Positions 34,153 to 45,797 of a stretch of DNA of 64,000 nucleotides are shown one piece after another. How positions within the stretch are numbered: the first letter of the stretch is position 1; each line of letters begins with the position of its first letter. The DNA is taken from contig CM033725.1 of the NCBI GenBank assembly GCA_019671005.1, forward strand, positions 35,238,678 to 35,302,677, given 5' to 3'. Source of the stretch: Hibiscus mutabilis. Taxonomy: Eukaryota > Streptophyta > Magnoliopsida > Malvales > Malvaceae. Both the position numbers and the translations under genes were made by a program. A model generated the notes under the pieces. That model was given only the letters and a program-made list of their open reading frames with translations, was not told where the DNA came from and did no database searches.

Positions 34153-36213
34153 CTACACTGTAATGACAAATTTTATCTGGTTTTTCATTCGTTTAACCTG
34201 TTGAATGATGTCAAGATGCAATGAAATTTTACCAGCAATATTCAATCACTATAATCTACTAGCATGTCAAATTTTAGGGCCATTTGAATACATTTACTAT
34301 GTTTTCACCTTTTAGTGCCTTTAAACAAAACTAACTAGTTTTTACTATGCTATAAACATACCAAACCTCATATTTAGCACTTAGTTACTTTTTGGATATT
34401 GCACACATATCAAAATAGGCAAGTTTAACATATCTAAGCCTTACGCCACCCTACTAGGAGTTTAGAAACAAAAATGCAAGCATACATGAGATTGACGGGA
34501 ATGACTTGCAACTTCAACCACACGATCAAGGCTCGAATTCCTTCAAGGTCCTGAAATGCATGAGACACGTGAATGTTTGGCTTACATAGCCTAGTGAGGT
34601 AGTTATAACAAATGCGTATTAAGTTCTTTAATGACATGTATGTATGCTTGAATGGCATATATACATCATTAACATATTTAAATCATGTTCAACATCAACG
34701 TATGATAATTTCATATATCCATTGTAAAACACATATTATTCATCTTCCTTAGACGTAGCTAGCTATGGATACGCAGATTCCCATATACACCAAACCATAT
34801 CAAAGATAGGCCTTAGCCTTGAGCCGTACCTTTGGAATCCCTTACACAATCCACCCTTCTCTCCCTATATATAGGTTGTAGCCCCGGACCGTAGTCTAAT
34901 CCCTTACATGGTGAGCTCAATTAACCCTATGGTATACCAATTGTATCCATGGTTCAAAAGTGCCCAAGGTTACATATTTCATCATAAAACTTACCTTGTA
35001 CCCTTAGGCTATTTCATATCATTTAAGAATCATATCAATTCTCATATGTGTCAAAATTAACATTAAACATTCTTCACATGTAACATATAACGATTGAATC
35101 ATATGACATCGAAATGTATCGAAAGCAATAGGATGACCTTAACACACTTACCACATGAAGTTCGTACTTGTAAGCTCTACTTGAGCTATCCAAATAAAGA
35201 CATAACATAGACACAAATCAAATGCAACTAGGATGGCACCTAGCCTATCCTAAGACACAACTACACCCACCCAGTACTCGGGAGCTTCAAGGTTCTCGAA
35301 TAACGATCCCCTTGCCTTTGAAAGAGCTTGGTAACGGAGACGGTGAAGATGGCTTATATTCCAACACTTGATTTAGTGCAAAATTAAAGTATTGCATTAT
35401 AATCAAAACGAGTGATTCAAAAACGTTTTTCGAGCTTACCCAAGCTTGTAGACAACATCAAAACAAAGAAATAAATCTCTAAACACATGGGCTTAGCTTA
35501 GATTTTCAAGACTTTAATCTTGAAATTACACTCTAAGGATTGAAGGAATCATCAAATTGACATAGGGGTTTTACTTACCAAACTACAAGCTTTCAAATGG
35601 TATGTTGAAACCAAACAAAGACCAATGATTGGATTAAGGTGCTTGCTTAAAGATAGAAATGGTGGTGCTTGCTTATCTTGGTGAAAGGATAATGAAAGTT
35701 GAAAGCTAATGCTTCGGTCACTATAGTGAGTTGTTTTCCTTATCTTTCTTCTCCACCCTTTTTTTGTTACCACATGTCGTGTGCTTTGGTCACTAGAGTG
35801 AGTTGCTTTTGTTGGTTTTCTTTCCAATCAAATGGTTTCCTAGCTTGGGAGGAAACCTTTTAATAAACCAATTCATAAACCTTTTTATGACTAAAGCCTT
35901 CAATTATATGTGAAAGTAGCCAAGCAAGGAGATGACTCACACCTCTAATTGGTATAATTACGAGGGGGTCCTTTAACTTTTCAAAGTTTGCAGTTTTGCA
36001 CCCAAGCTATAAATTTTTATAATTTAGTCACTAATATGACTTCCATCTCTTACAAAAAGGTACAACAACTCAATTACGCTCAATTAACTTCCATTACTTC
36101 AAAATTTGGATACAAAGATTGAGCAATTATATCATTCGGGCATAGCTGGTACAAAATTTCTTATCACCGAAACCTAATTTGGACTAGACTGGTTTTTGGG
36201 GTGTGACATTTTC

Positions 36214-37350
36214 TGTATGTTGTAGGAAATCCTCAAAACTATGATTTCCTCCATAAATATCATAGGAAAATGCAGGGGTGGTTATTTGTTAAGCTAGCTG
36301 GATAGGAGCAACTTCACTCGTCCTTTCCATATTCTTTTTTTTGTTCTCTAAAGTAGAAATCTTAGCCTTTAGAGAAGATAGATCATCAAGCTCAAACACT
36401 CCTAGTGCAGCCTTACACGATGCAATCCTTGAGATAGGATATTATGAATCATTCTGAGCAAATTGCTTTAATACACCAACAATGGAATTATAGGTGCAAT
36501 CAAGTAAAGAACCATTAGACGACCCATCGGCAAGATGTCTTGTGGCTGCATTCAACCCATTATAGAAAATTTCAATCTGAGTTTCCTATTGAATGTTGTG
36601 GTTGAGACATCGGCACAACAAAGATTTATATCTTTCCCATGTAGTGTGAAGAGTCTCATAATCTAACTAATAGTAGGCTGTAATGTCATTCCTCAACTGT
36701 GAGTTCATTGTTAATCGATTAAAGTGTAAAACAAATTGTGTTACAAGATCATTCCACGATGTAATAGAGCCGACATGTAATCCTCTAAACCGTGTGGGAG
36801 CTCTACCCAACAATGAATATGGAAACAATTACATTCGTAAGGCATCATCAGTAACGCCTTGTTGGCTAAATGAAGCACAAATTAAAAGAAAAGATTAAAG
36901 ATGCTCTTGAGCGTCTTCATGAGGTAACCCAGCATAATGCCTTTTGGAGTTGAGCATTTGAAACATAATCAGCTTCAACTCAATGTACCCAACCTAAATA
37001 GGAAGTCGAACAATTCCCAATTGCAAATCATCAAATTGGGAAAAACAACTATGCAGATTGTTTTGTTCTGGGTTGGTGGGTGCAGTGGTGGGTTTTCTTG
37101 AGCAAGAGGAATGCCCTCATTTTTGTTTGGTAGTCTGGCCATTCCACTATTTTCACGATTCCTTCTTAGAAAAATTCTCTCAACTTCTAGATCTGGTATG
37201 AAGTGATGTAGTAGCACTTCTGGTCATACAACACCTACAAAAGGTAAAGAAAAGAAAAGGAAAAACAAAATTAAAGCTATTAAAAACAACTACAAACTTA
37301 AATTAAGAAAATAGAACTGCAAGCAAAAATATAAGGACATAATAACACCA
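36214..37350 (-). pseudogene. E1 gag N-terminal part
   Basis: On the minus strand the leader is followed by a damaged gag. The frame 37217-36975 covers the N-terminal region. After frameshifts, capsid signatures appear near 36660-36400 (a segment like ERYKSLLCRC, then FYNGLNAATRHL and LKQFAQND). They parallel the E5 gag at 42180-42500. The region ends at the E2 insertion, and the gag tail is at 14331-13457. Multiple frame changes are present. Confidence 0.65.
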
Positions 37351-37351
37351 T

Positions 37352-37368
37352 TCCCGGAAATGGCGCCA
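37352..37368 (-). promoter_or_regulatory. E1 primer binding site (tRNA-Asp type)
   Basis: The minus strand reads TGGCGCCATTTCCGGGA. It matches the complement of the tRNA-Asp 3' end (TGGCGCCGTTGCCGGGGA) with small changes. It is separated from the LTR end (37381) by 12 bases, as in E5. Confidence 0.75.
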
Positions 37369-37380
37369 AAACTTGATCGG

Positions 37381-38605
37381 TGTGAAAAAGTCACACTATT
37401 AGTGCAAGCTACACTATCGATGCAAGAATATAAACAAGGAAATCTTGTTTGAATATCGATCCCATGAGGATGGTGTACTATATTTATACTTATGTGACTA
37501 CAATACAGTACTGTGAAAGTAGTAGTTGTGGGTGCAATGGTGGTTACAATAGCAGTATAAAAAAGAGAGTAAATGATTCAATATGGTAGCAATAACAAAG
37601 AGTAATAAAATATAGAGAATTATGAGAATAAAGCCTGGATCTCCTTGGTTCGGCTCGACAAAAAGATCAAGTACGCCTCGAGGTGAAATGATGGTTAAAT
37701 CAATGATGTATTGGTCAGCTTGAGTATTAGCTTCCATGTAACCTTCAACAATTGACTCAGAGATATAGATCGGCCTCAACTTCCATTGCATCTAATCAGC
37801 TTTCGTTGTAAAAACTCGTTAATCTGACTCGTCATTACATCCGTCGATGTTAGTGGCTGGTTTAATACTAACATGCAAAACGTAAATCAGATCCAACAAT
37901 TAAAGAATAAGAAAAAGCTAACACTGTATATATTAAAGTAAGAAAATAGTTTAAACAAGTTCATGAAGCTCCAGAAAATTAAAGCGTCGTCAAAATAGCA
38001 CAAATACAAAGTAAATCTCCAAAAAAACAATCAAAATAAAGAGAAGTTTAAGAAGATAACAATATATTTCCTCGATTCAGCACTTGAATCCTCATTTCCT
38101 TGGATAGATCTGCCTTACTTTACCTTAGATCTCCAGAAAATAAGCTTAAGCTGCTATGGGAGGAGGATAAAAGCTCAGAGGTTGAAGATGATATGAAAAA
38201 TAAGAATGGTGTGACTTTCTTTCTCCTCCAAAATAATCCTTTTATAGGCCACCCAAGGAGGAACACATGTCCTATAGGTTAATTGCGTGCCTATCGTTGT
38301 ACAAAATTTGTTATAACAGATTGTATAGCTGGCATATTCGTTTTTATCCTCAAGCTGATTGGACAGCTGGCAGATGTAGTGTCGAACTGGCTGTAGTGAT
38401 GAAAACTTCCCCTGCAAGGAAATTAGTAATGAGGTGACAACAATGCAAAAATAGGAAGGAATATACAAAACACAAGCCATTGGAACTAAGTTAGAAAACA
38501 TGTAGAAATAGAAAAGAAAATGCAGAAATGGATGCAATAAACATCAATGTGGGAACAATAAAACCTATAAATCGAGGGAAAAACATGCTCTTTAAAGAGC
38601 TATCA
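37381..38605 (-). repeat. E1 5' LTR
   Basis: A 1225-bp LTR, TGTGAAAAAGTCACAC to GAGCTATCA in plus coordinates, aligned along its length with 1445-2714. Its TATA box is at 38238-38246 (minus). The minus frames 37498-37791 and 38175-38537 are fortuitous. Confidence 0.88.
38238..38246 (-). promoter_or_regulatory. TATA box of E1 5' LTR
   Basis: Minus strand TATAAAAGG, with the palindrome-like block AGGACATGTGTTCCT 12 bases upstream (38259-38273). This is the expected promoter of E1 genomic RNA. Confidence 0.65.
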
Positions 38606-40190
38606 CCAACCCTCCCAAAACTTCTATGAAAGTCAAAACTGGTAACAACATCTCACGGGTGCACAAGAGAAGTCTACATGGCAAACATGAAGTCGACAAT
38701 CTAATTCTACTAAATGTACTCGGTTCTCTACTACACCAGCCATGCAAGCCACACACGTTCAAGAAACTGGAATTAACATTGTTACCAACTCTTCGACGGA
38801 GGTTGATATTCAACCTCACCAAGATCAATGAGAATTTTATGCTGGAAATGTCGAGGACTTAAGAAACCTCAAACAATTCACTTTTTTGGGCAAACAATTT
38901 CTCAAAAAGCCCAACATGTTGTGTTCCTTTGCGAAACAATATTAAAAAAATGTAGTAGTGATAGAATAAAAAATTATTTTGCTATGGAAGGTCGTATTAA
39001 TATTGACAATGTTAGAGGATGCATCAGTTTGATGCTCCTTTGGAATGATGAAGTTACTCTTGATTTGTTTTCTTACTCAAATATGCATATTGATGTTGTT
39101 ATCCACACTAATTATGAGCACTTTAATTTCTCTGGAAACCATGGAAGCTTTGAACCAGCTCTGAAATATAAGACCTTATATTTGCTTGATCAACTGCATG
39201 ACTCATCCTCCCAGTCACGACTTGTAGGAGATGACCTGAATGAAATACTATATGACCATAAAAGATAGGGTGGCAGACGCAAGGCTCGTGTCCACCTTGA
39301 AAACTTTAGAGACTGGCTGAACCAAAATAATATCTTTGATTGCAAGCCTGCAAAAGGATGATTCACATGGACACACTCGGGTCTACGATCTTTGCCCTTC
39401 CATGAATGTCTCAATAGATTTGTAGCCAATCGTGCATGTCTTATACACCACCATGAAAATTGTGTAACATCAAAATATAGTGCTGACTCCTACAATTGCA
39501 ATCTTATCATGGACATTGTCTGGACAAGGAAACTGCGAGAATACAGAGCTAGAGGATAATAATTTCGATATGATAAATTTTGGGCTAAAGAGGACATTTG
39601 TATCACTATTGTCCATGATGTTTGGTCTTTTACATCTAGTAATGCTATGGAAAAGATTCATGATGTGGGAATGGCTATCAAGAATTAGAAGGATAATTGC
39701 AAGGATACTGACAAGTAACACATCAAAGACTTGCAAGGTTTTATCAACTCTTGCCTCACACGCCACCTTTCGGGTACAAAAATGGATATTTTCATGGCTG
39801 CCCAAAAAGAACTGAAGGATATGCTCAATAAAGAAGAGACCTACTAGGCTCAAAGGTGTAGGGTATCATGGTTATCATAAGGTGATACGTATACCTAATT
39901 ATTCCATGAAAGAGTATTTGGACGGAAGAAAAGAGAACTACATAAAGGGATATTTAGTCAGAATAGACAATAGCAATAGGGTAGAAAAGACATCATGCAT
40001 GTGGTCACTAACTACTTTCAGAACATGTTTTCCTCTTCAAATCCGTCTACTAACCAACTTCTTCTTGATAACATTACACATTCATTAACACTCGATATGA
40101 ATGCATCTCTTAATAAACCTTTTACTATGAACGAGACTTTTTGTTCCTTTTCAAGACACAAATCCGAAGAAAAAACCTAGCATCGATAGG
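38606..40190 (+). pseudogene. LINE fragment: end of ORF1 and endonuclease
   Basis: At 38828 the plus frame starts MRILCWKCRGLKKPQT, the N-terminus of the plant LINE ORF2 endonuclease (usually with Asn in WNCRGL). VVFLCETI, the catalytic-like DLNEILYDHK near 39230 and FTWTHSGLRS near 39360 follow, with stops at 39268 and 39361. Later pieces (CLNRFVANRACL, VVTNYFQNMFSSSNPS) show the region leading to RT, which is absent. A short upstream frame may be the end of ORF1. The endonuclease would nick target DNA for target-primed reverse transcription. The fragment is cut at its 3' side by the E5 LTR. Confidence 0.75.
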
Positions 40191-41447
40191 TGATAACTTT
40201 CTTAAAAGCATGTATTTTCTCCTTATTTATCGATTAATTTCCCCCATATTATTATCATTTGCATACATTTCTGTATTTTTATCTTAGCATTTGCATATTT
40301 TCTTAACTCAGTTATCTTTACTCAATTTATCTTGGATTTGGTTATTTTGCTGCTCTGTCGTTGTACTACTAATGTCGTTGTAAAAGTATCTCCTTGTTAC
40401 AGCCAGACTTGTCGCCGCATTTGCCAGCTATATGAAATCTTTTAAAGATAAGGATGAAAAATGCAAGTCATACAGTCTATTATAACAGATTTTTTACGCC
40501 AATTTCAAATGAAGGACATGTGTCCTCTTAGGATCGAACTATAAAAGGATTATTGAGCATAGAGACAAAGAGGGAGGAAGATTTGAACAACCTCATTCTT
40601 CATTTTCTTTTCTTTGAAGCTTCATCCATGGTACCTCGAGCTTCATTTTGGTGAACCAAGGTGATGTCGAGGCAGATGAACTCTTGAGAAAATAGGGGTT
40701 GAGTGCGATAGCAAGGGGAAATAGTGGAAGTACTTCGAGATTATCTAGGAATTGTGGTTTCCATTTGCTTCCACTAGTTTTTTGTATTTAAACAAACGGT
40801 GGTTACTATTTTCTTTCTTTAAGTGTGGAAATACCTTTATATTGTGAACTTCAGTTTATTTTATAAAGCTTTCTTTCTTGTTTTGATTATTGGGCTTGAA
40901 TGTTATTTTGCACGGAAGTATTGAATGCAACCACTGAAACTAGAAGGTGGGTGACAGTTCAAGTTAATTAGCATCACAACAGAAGTTGGATGAGAACACA
41001 AAGGAATTTGGTTCACTTGTTCTTGTGGATGCATTATTTTCCAACATTGGAAGATGTGTTAGATATGTACGTATAAGTCTTTAGCTGCGATTGAATGAAA
41101 GTAAGTAAATTGAACTTGAATTTCATTGTTGATAAATCATCTAATATCATAACCTTGCAGCACTTGATAATATTTCTTTCACCGAGGGGATCCAATCTTA
41201 TCATTGACAAATCTCTCTCTAATGTACCTGTTATCATTGCTCTCATATTATACTTCAAAATCTTCACCTTTCCAATTAATTACTTCGACAACTATAGTCA
41301 CATTTCCCATTATTTTCATTACTATTGCATCGACAATCCTAAGCAACCAGAGTCTCGTCCTCATGGGGTCGATATCTGATAGGATTGACCTATCAATTAT
41401 ACTTGCATCGACGTGTGTACACTTGAACAACGTTGTGTAATTTTACA
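40191..41447 (+). repeat. E5 5' LTR
   Basis: A 1257-bp LTR, TGATAACTTTC to AATTTTACA. It has a TATA box at 40540-40548 and a U5 block near 41362-41380 (CCTCATGGGGTCGATATC), the sense counterpart of the E1 block. A spacer GCCGACCAAGTTT leads to the PBS. Confidence 0.75.
40513..40548 (+). promoter_or_regulatory. E5 LTR core promoter: palindrome plus TATA
   Basis: The near-palindrome AGGACATGTGTCCT (40513-40526) is followed after 13 bases by TATAAAAGG (40540-40548). Both elements and their spacing recur in the two E1 LTRs. Confidence 0.6.
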
Positions 41448-41460
41448 GCCGACCAAGTTT

Positions 41461-41478
41461 TGGCGTCGTTACCAGGGA
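41461..41478 (+). promoter_or_regulatory. E5 primer binding site (tRNA-Asp type)
   Basis: TGGCGTCGTTACCAGGGA differs at a few positions from the tRNA-Asp complement. It lies 13 bases after the LTR end. Confidence 0.8.
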
Positions 41479-41592
41479 CGACGATCATTTGGTGTTTATG
41501 TTTTTTTTTGCAAGTTCATTTCATTTATTAGCTTGTAGTTGTTAGTAACTTTAGTTCTTTTGGTATTATTTTCCCCTTTATTTTCTATTTTT

Positions 41593-42655
41593 ATGAAAAA
41601 TTCTTTGGAACAAATTATCAGTCCTGATCTAGAAATCGAAATGACTGCTAGAAAAAGACTTCACAAACTACGAGAAATGACAATACATGATAACAATGAA
41701 GCCATGTCGCCATTGCATCTACAAGGCCCAAATGACCCACTATTGCATCAGGGTATTCCAATTCCAAAGAGAACAATGCGAGATGTTGTTCCTATTTTGG
41801 ATTACTTACAACCAGGAGTTGTTATACTAGAAATTCAAGTTGGGAATGTTGAACTAAAACCTGCCATGTTCCAAATGTTAAATTCGAATGAGAAATATGT
41901 TGGATTGTCGTATGAAGATGCTAGGGGAGCATATTTAATCATTTTTATTTATTTGTGCTTCTTTTATTCAACAAGGTGATTCCTGATGATGCCTTATAAA
42001 TGCAATTATTTCCTTATTCTTTGCAGGGAAGAGCTCGTACATGGTTTCCGTGGACTTCCTTTTGGATCTATCACTTTGTGGAACGATTTAGCAACGTAGT
42101 TTGTGCTGCGCTTTAATCCACCAACACCGAATTCTCATTTGAGGAATGATATTACTGTATATTATCAATTGGATGATGAAAATATTCACACCACATAGGA
42201 ACGTTACAAGTCATTACTTCGACGTTGTCCCAATCATGGTATTCAAAAAGAAACTCAAATTCTAAGTTTCTACAATAGGCTGAATGTACACACAATGAAT
42301 CTTGTCGACGAAACAATGAATGAAACTTTGTTTAATTGCACTTATAATGACGTTGTTGATGTTCTGGAACAATTTGCTCAAAATGATTATCAATATCTTA
42401 TTTTGAGAGTTGCCAAAGGCAAGGCTACTCCACGAGTTATGGAGTTGGATGATATCTCAACTCTTAGAGCTCAAATTTCTTCTTTGGAGAAAAAGATCAA
42501 AAATATGGAAGGTACTAGTGAAGTTTCACCTATTCAACTTGCTCAATAGAAAAATGTCCTTGTATTCTCTTATGAGATTTGCGGTGACAATCATAGCTAC
42601 GAAGACTGCGCTCAACATGAAGAGAATGCTTGTTATGTGAATGTTAACTACTCAA
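41593..42655 (+). pseudogene. E5 gag
   Basis: The frame at 41593-41979 covers the N-terminal region (VVPILDYLQPGV, ELKPAMFQMLNSN). A change of frame near 41950-41985 is needed to continue into DDAL, MQLFPYSLQGRARTWF and GSITLWNDLA at 41985-42090. The rest has ERYKSLLRRCPNHGIQ (near 42200), DVLEQFAQND and a coiled-coil stretch LRAQISSLEKKIKNM (42460-42505). The C-terminus has Cys/His residues (CGDNHSYEDC) that may be a degenerate zinc knuckle. Stops at 41979, 42098, 42197 and 42547 show decay. Confidence 0.75.
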
Positions 42656-42724
42656 AAGTACTGTTTTTATGCTTATTTTACAATGCCTTTGCTTGCCCTA
42701 TAAGTACATTTAGATGTATTTAGA

Positions 42725-44175
42725 TGATAAAATCATGCATTTACGTAAAGAGTTAAGGAGCTATTCAATTACCAATGTGAAGGGTTATTTTGCTGGTTTT
42801 GATGTAGAACACAGGCAGGCGGGCTTGGCAGAGAAGCACTAGCGCAGAACACAGGAAAGGAAATAGAGAATTGTCGAGGCAATGTTGGAAAAGATGGACC
42901 AAACGATGCCAAGCTAGGCTGGCAAAGGATTGATGTCTGATGACGGTCAAAGTTTTAAATTAACCTAGTACACGTCAGCCCTAGGATTCAAATCTGGATA
43001 AGATGATCATGTGTCTTACCCTTCCGCATTCAAATTTCAAAATCAAAGGCTTATCCTAGGGTTCCTGCACAAGCCTATTTAAAGAGATCGAGCAAGCACT
43101 TGAAGGAGAGAGGATTGAAGAGAGGCTACATCATGGTGAACCAAGAGGCGACGTGGTTTGACAAGCTAAGATCAAGAGCTATGGAGCATTCAAAAGGTTG
43201 CATCAACGGATCTCCTTCCTGCCCATTCTGTTAAGATATTAAGGTACAATCAGTACATAAGGCCAACTGTCGTATGGAAATGGATTTAGAAAAAGTATGC
43301 ACTAGCATATATAAAATAATGCCAAGGCATTCTAATTATTAAAAACTAAATATAAAATAAGTGTTAATCGCAAACATCCTCCAACCAACTGTAAAGATAT
43401 TAAGGTGCAATAAGCACGCAATGCCAACTATCGTATGACAATGGATTTAGAAAAATTATGTACTAGCATATATAAAATAATGCAAAGGCATTCTAATTAT
43501 TAAAAACCAAATATAAAATAAGTGTTAATCGCAGACATCCTCCAACCAACTGAAAAGACTTAGTTCATAGTTGGGGGGGTCCAACCAAAAAACATCATTG
43601 TTTAACAACATCAGTTGCTAGATACTAAGGTGAAAAGCTTCGACAGAAGTTGTTCAAGTAGATGAACTTACTTCAGAAGTGAGCCTGCCCTTTAGGAGTA
43701 AAGATTGACACTTAATCAAGTTAATTAATGAAAATTTTCACTATAGAGATATAAGGGTTTTATCGTGGTTAACTTAGGGTATTGTCATCGATAGAGTTAG
43801 TACTATCTTTAATCTGCTCGGCAATAAACCAAGGTAGGACCTTATTAAAGGCTATCATAAGTAGCATGAAATCCAGGCATCCCTTGCCAACGCTCATCAT
43901 TCAATTGAACACTTTGTTGACAGATTGCTTTCATTTTTCACTATACTATTTTTTTCATCTTTTTAATATAAAACCTAAACCATTTCAAACACTTTTAATT
44001 CTTTCAAACAAGTAAACATTGAGCAAATAAGTTCTTGGTCAATCACTATGGATTCGATACTCAGCTTACTATTGTTTTACTTGCTGACTGTGTATACTTC
44101 CACGCATAAGACTCGCCTTTGGCAATATTCTCTCAAAATTACACTAAATATTTTATCTTTTGCCAAGCTTTAGCA
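42725..44175 (+). repeat. E6 5' LTR
   Basis: The start TGATAAAATCATGC is inferred from the TGATA start of related LTRs. The end CTTTAGCA precedes a 15-base spacer and the PBS. A TATTTAAAG TATA box is at 43076-43084. The U5 block AATCACTATGGATTCGATAC (44040-44059) is the Athila/Tat hallmark. It contains a 161-bp tandem duplication. The left boundary is tentative. Confidence 0.55.
43233..43553. repeat. 161-bp tandem duplication in E6 LTR
   Basis: Two direct copies with period 161 (43233-43393 and 43394-43553), both starting AAGATATTAAGGT and ending CCTCCAACCAACTG. They contain ATATATAAAATAATGC. The copies differ at scattered bases. Confidence 0.9.
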
Positions 44176-44190
44176 AAGTCGACAAGTTTT

Positions 44191-44208
44191 TGGCGTCGTT
44201 GTCGGGGA
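44191..44208 (+). promoter_or_regulatory. E6 primer binding site (tRNA-Asp type)
   Basis: TGGCGTCGTTGTCGGGGA, two changes (both C to T) from the complement of the tRNA-Asp 3' end. Confidence 0.85.
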
Positions 44209-44325
44209 TTGCAACATAATTTATTGTTTTAATTTTTACTTGTTTTTTATTTTGTTTTATTTGATTGGCCATACAATTCGAAAATCGAAAAAACCCTACG
44301 AAGGTTAAAGAAAAAAGTTTGGGAG

Positions 44326-45780
44326 ATGGCTCAACAAGGTAATGGAGGTGGTGACCAAAATAATGGATACCGCCAGCTCATGTTGCCCCAAACATAGACA
44401 ATTTGATGTTAGGAATAATTGGTTCCAAGGTAAATACTCCAAATTTTAAAACCAAACCGGTGATGATACAAACACTTTTGAGTGTAGGACAATTTTTTAG
44501 AGCACCTACTAGAGATCCGAGGCAACACTTGAAACAATTCATGGTGGTTTGCCAGCTATTTTAGCAGCCTGGAGTATCGGAAGATACAGTGAAGCTGAAA
44601 TTATTCACCTTTTCCCTAAGAGATAGAGCAAAAATGTGGCTAAGTTCTTTTCCACCTGGTTCTGTTACCTCATGAGAAGATCTATGCTAGAAATTTATGT
44701 TGCGTTTCCAGCCACCTAAACTTACTGCCAAGCTGAGGAGTGAGATTATTACATATAGGCAGGCTGATGATGAGACCCTATATGATGTTTGGGAGAGATT
44801 TAAGGACCTTTTGAGGAGGTGTCCATGCATGGATTCCCAAATTGGACCCAGATGGAGTCCTTCTACAATGGACTCAATGCACAAGCTAGAACTGTTATCG
44901 ATGCTTCGGCAAATGGTTCGCTGCTTAACAAAAACTATATAGAGGCAGTTTGCATCCTTGAGAGGATTTCAACTACTGATTTTGAGTATCCTACTACCAG
45001 ACTTGGGATCGGGACTAAAACTGGTGGGAAATTACAAATAGATGAACTTTACAATATGTGGAGAGGATCATCACATGGAAGATTGCCCTGCCAACATTGA
45101 GTCGGTAAATTTTGTTGGCAATTTTAATTGTAATTATAATCCAAATTCCAATACTTACAATGCAAGATGGAAATAACACCCAAATTTAGCTTTGGGAAAT
45201 CAATGAGGTAACCAATACAATGCCGAGCAGCAGAACAACAATGCCCAGTGTCAGAAAAACAATGTCCAACGTCAGAACAATACCCAACAAGGTTTCAATC
45301 AAAATGCGCAGAACGCGTAAAACAAATTTTATGCAGGCAAAGGAACAACTAGAGGACTTTGACAGATTACATGGAGAGGAATGATGCAACTATCCAGAGT
45401 TTGGCAACATCTATGCGAAACTTGGAGATACAGATTAGACAGATTGTTAGTGCACTCAGCAATAGACCCTAGAGAGCTTTGCCAAGTGATACAGAGGATG
45501 TCAGGCATAGATGCAATGAACAATACAAGGTTTTAACTCTTCGGAGTGGCAAACAATGCGAGGCGGAGACACCTATCAAGCAACCAATTAGTTACTAGGA
45601 GGTAGAGAAGGGACTAGTAGATGAACCAAAAGAAGCAGAGAAGAAAGAAGCGAACATAAGCGATGTCAGACCTCAGTCTGATGCCAGGCCTCATTCGGGT
45701 GCCAGCATATGCTTATCCACCTCCACCATTTCCACAAAGACTACATAAGCACAAGTAGGATTAACAATTTAAGCGCTTTT
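44326..45780 (+). pseudogene. E6 gag
   Basis: The start ATG at 44326 (MAQQGNGGG) is followed by the retrotransposon-gag domain: DPRQHLKQFMVVCQLF near 44520, LFTFSLRDRAKMWLSSFPP near 44605-44660, KLTAKLRSEIITYRQ and DVWERFKDLLRRCP (44700-44825). After a frameshift near 44830 come FYNGLNAQARTVIDASANG and AVCILERIST. The C-terminal part is Asn/Gln-rich (YNPNSNTYNARW) and has VLTLRSGKQCE near 45530. Stops at 44396, 44562 and 44673 and others break it. Confidence 0.85.
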
Positions 45781-45797
45781 TGGAACTCCTTAAGTAA

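Larger units (their letters stand above)
14337..36208 (-). mobile_element. E2: Tekay/Del chromovirus inserted in E1 gag
   Basis: A minus-strand Ty3-gypsy element bounded by a perfect 5-bp duplication TTTTC (14332-14336 and 36209-36213). Its LTRs are at 14337-17130 (3') and 31419-36208 (5', enlarged by a solo LTR). An initiator-Met-type PBS lies at 31403-31414 and a polypurine tract at 17131-17146. The minus-strand order gag, zinc knuckle, protease, RT, RNase H, integrase, chromodomain places it in the chromoviruses, and its C-terminal domain matches Tekay/Del. Its RT is interrupted by E3. Without nested DNA it would be about 10 kb. Confidence 0.9.
31419..36208 (-). repeat. E2 5' LTR, split by a solo LTR
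   Basis: The plus-coordinate start TGTAACACCCC and end GGGTGTGACA match the other E2 LTR. Removing the inserted 31895-33854 segment leaves about 2.8 kb. It contains the palindrome cluster (33870-34152) and a diverged hairpin block near 34577-34593. About 40 bases near 31630-31670 are absent from the 3' LTR. Frames at 32413-32786 and 34434-35827 are not genes. Confidence 0.88.
1445..38605 (-). mobile_element. E1: Athila-type Ty3-gypsy retrotransposon, nested and decayed
   Basis: A minus-strand LTR element with LTRs at 1445-2714 and 37381-38605. The two LTRs match along their length: both start TGTGAAAA and end GAGCTATCA in plus coordinates. A tRNA-Asp-type primer site lies inside the right LTR and a polypurine tract inside the left one. 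Reading on the minus strand the order is gag, protease, RT, RNase H, an integrase remnant and a post-pol ORF, which is the Athila order. The interior is interrupted by a solo LTR (4543-9248) and by element E2 (14337-36208). No matching 5-bp duplication is visible at the outer ends (left flank GTCAG, right flank CCAAC), so an end may have been rearranged. Confidence 0.85.
40191..42724 (+). mobile_element. E5: Athila/Tat-like element, 5' LTR and gag only
   Basis: A plus-strand element with an LTR at 40191-41447, a PBS at 41461-41478 and gag to about 42655. Protease, pol and the 3' LTR are absent because E6 sequence begins. Its LTR is related to the E1 LTR (same TGATA start, shared GCATGTATTTTC-like block and TATA context), and its gag resembles E1 gag. 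The boundary with E6 is uncertain between 42655 and 42725. Confidence 0.75.

Noticed and set aside
41940..42030. Possible intron in E5 gag (GTGATT to TTTGCAG)
   Set aside because: Another frame gives the family-like residues MQLFPYSLQGRARTWF across the supposed acceptor, so the break is a frameshift and not an intron.
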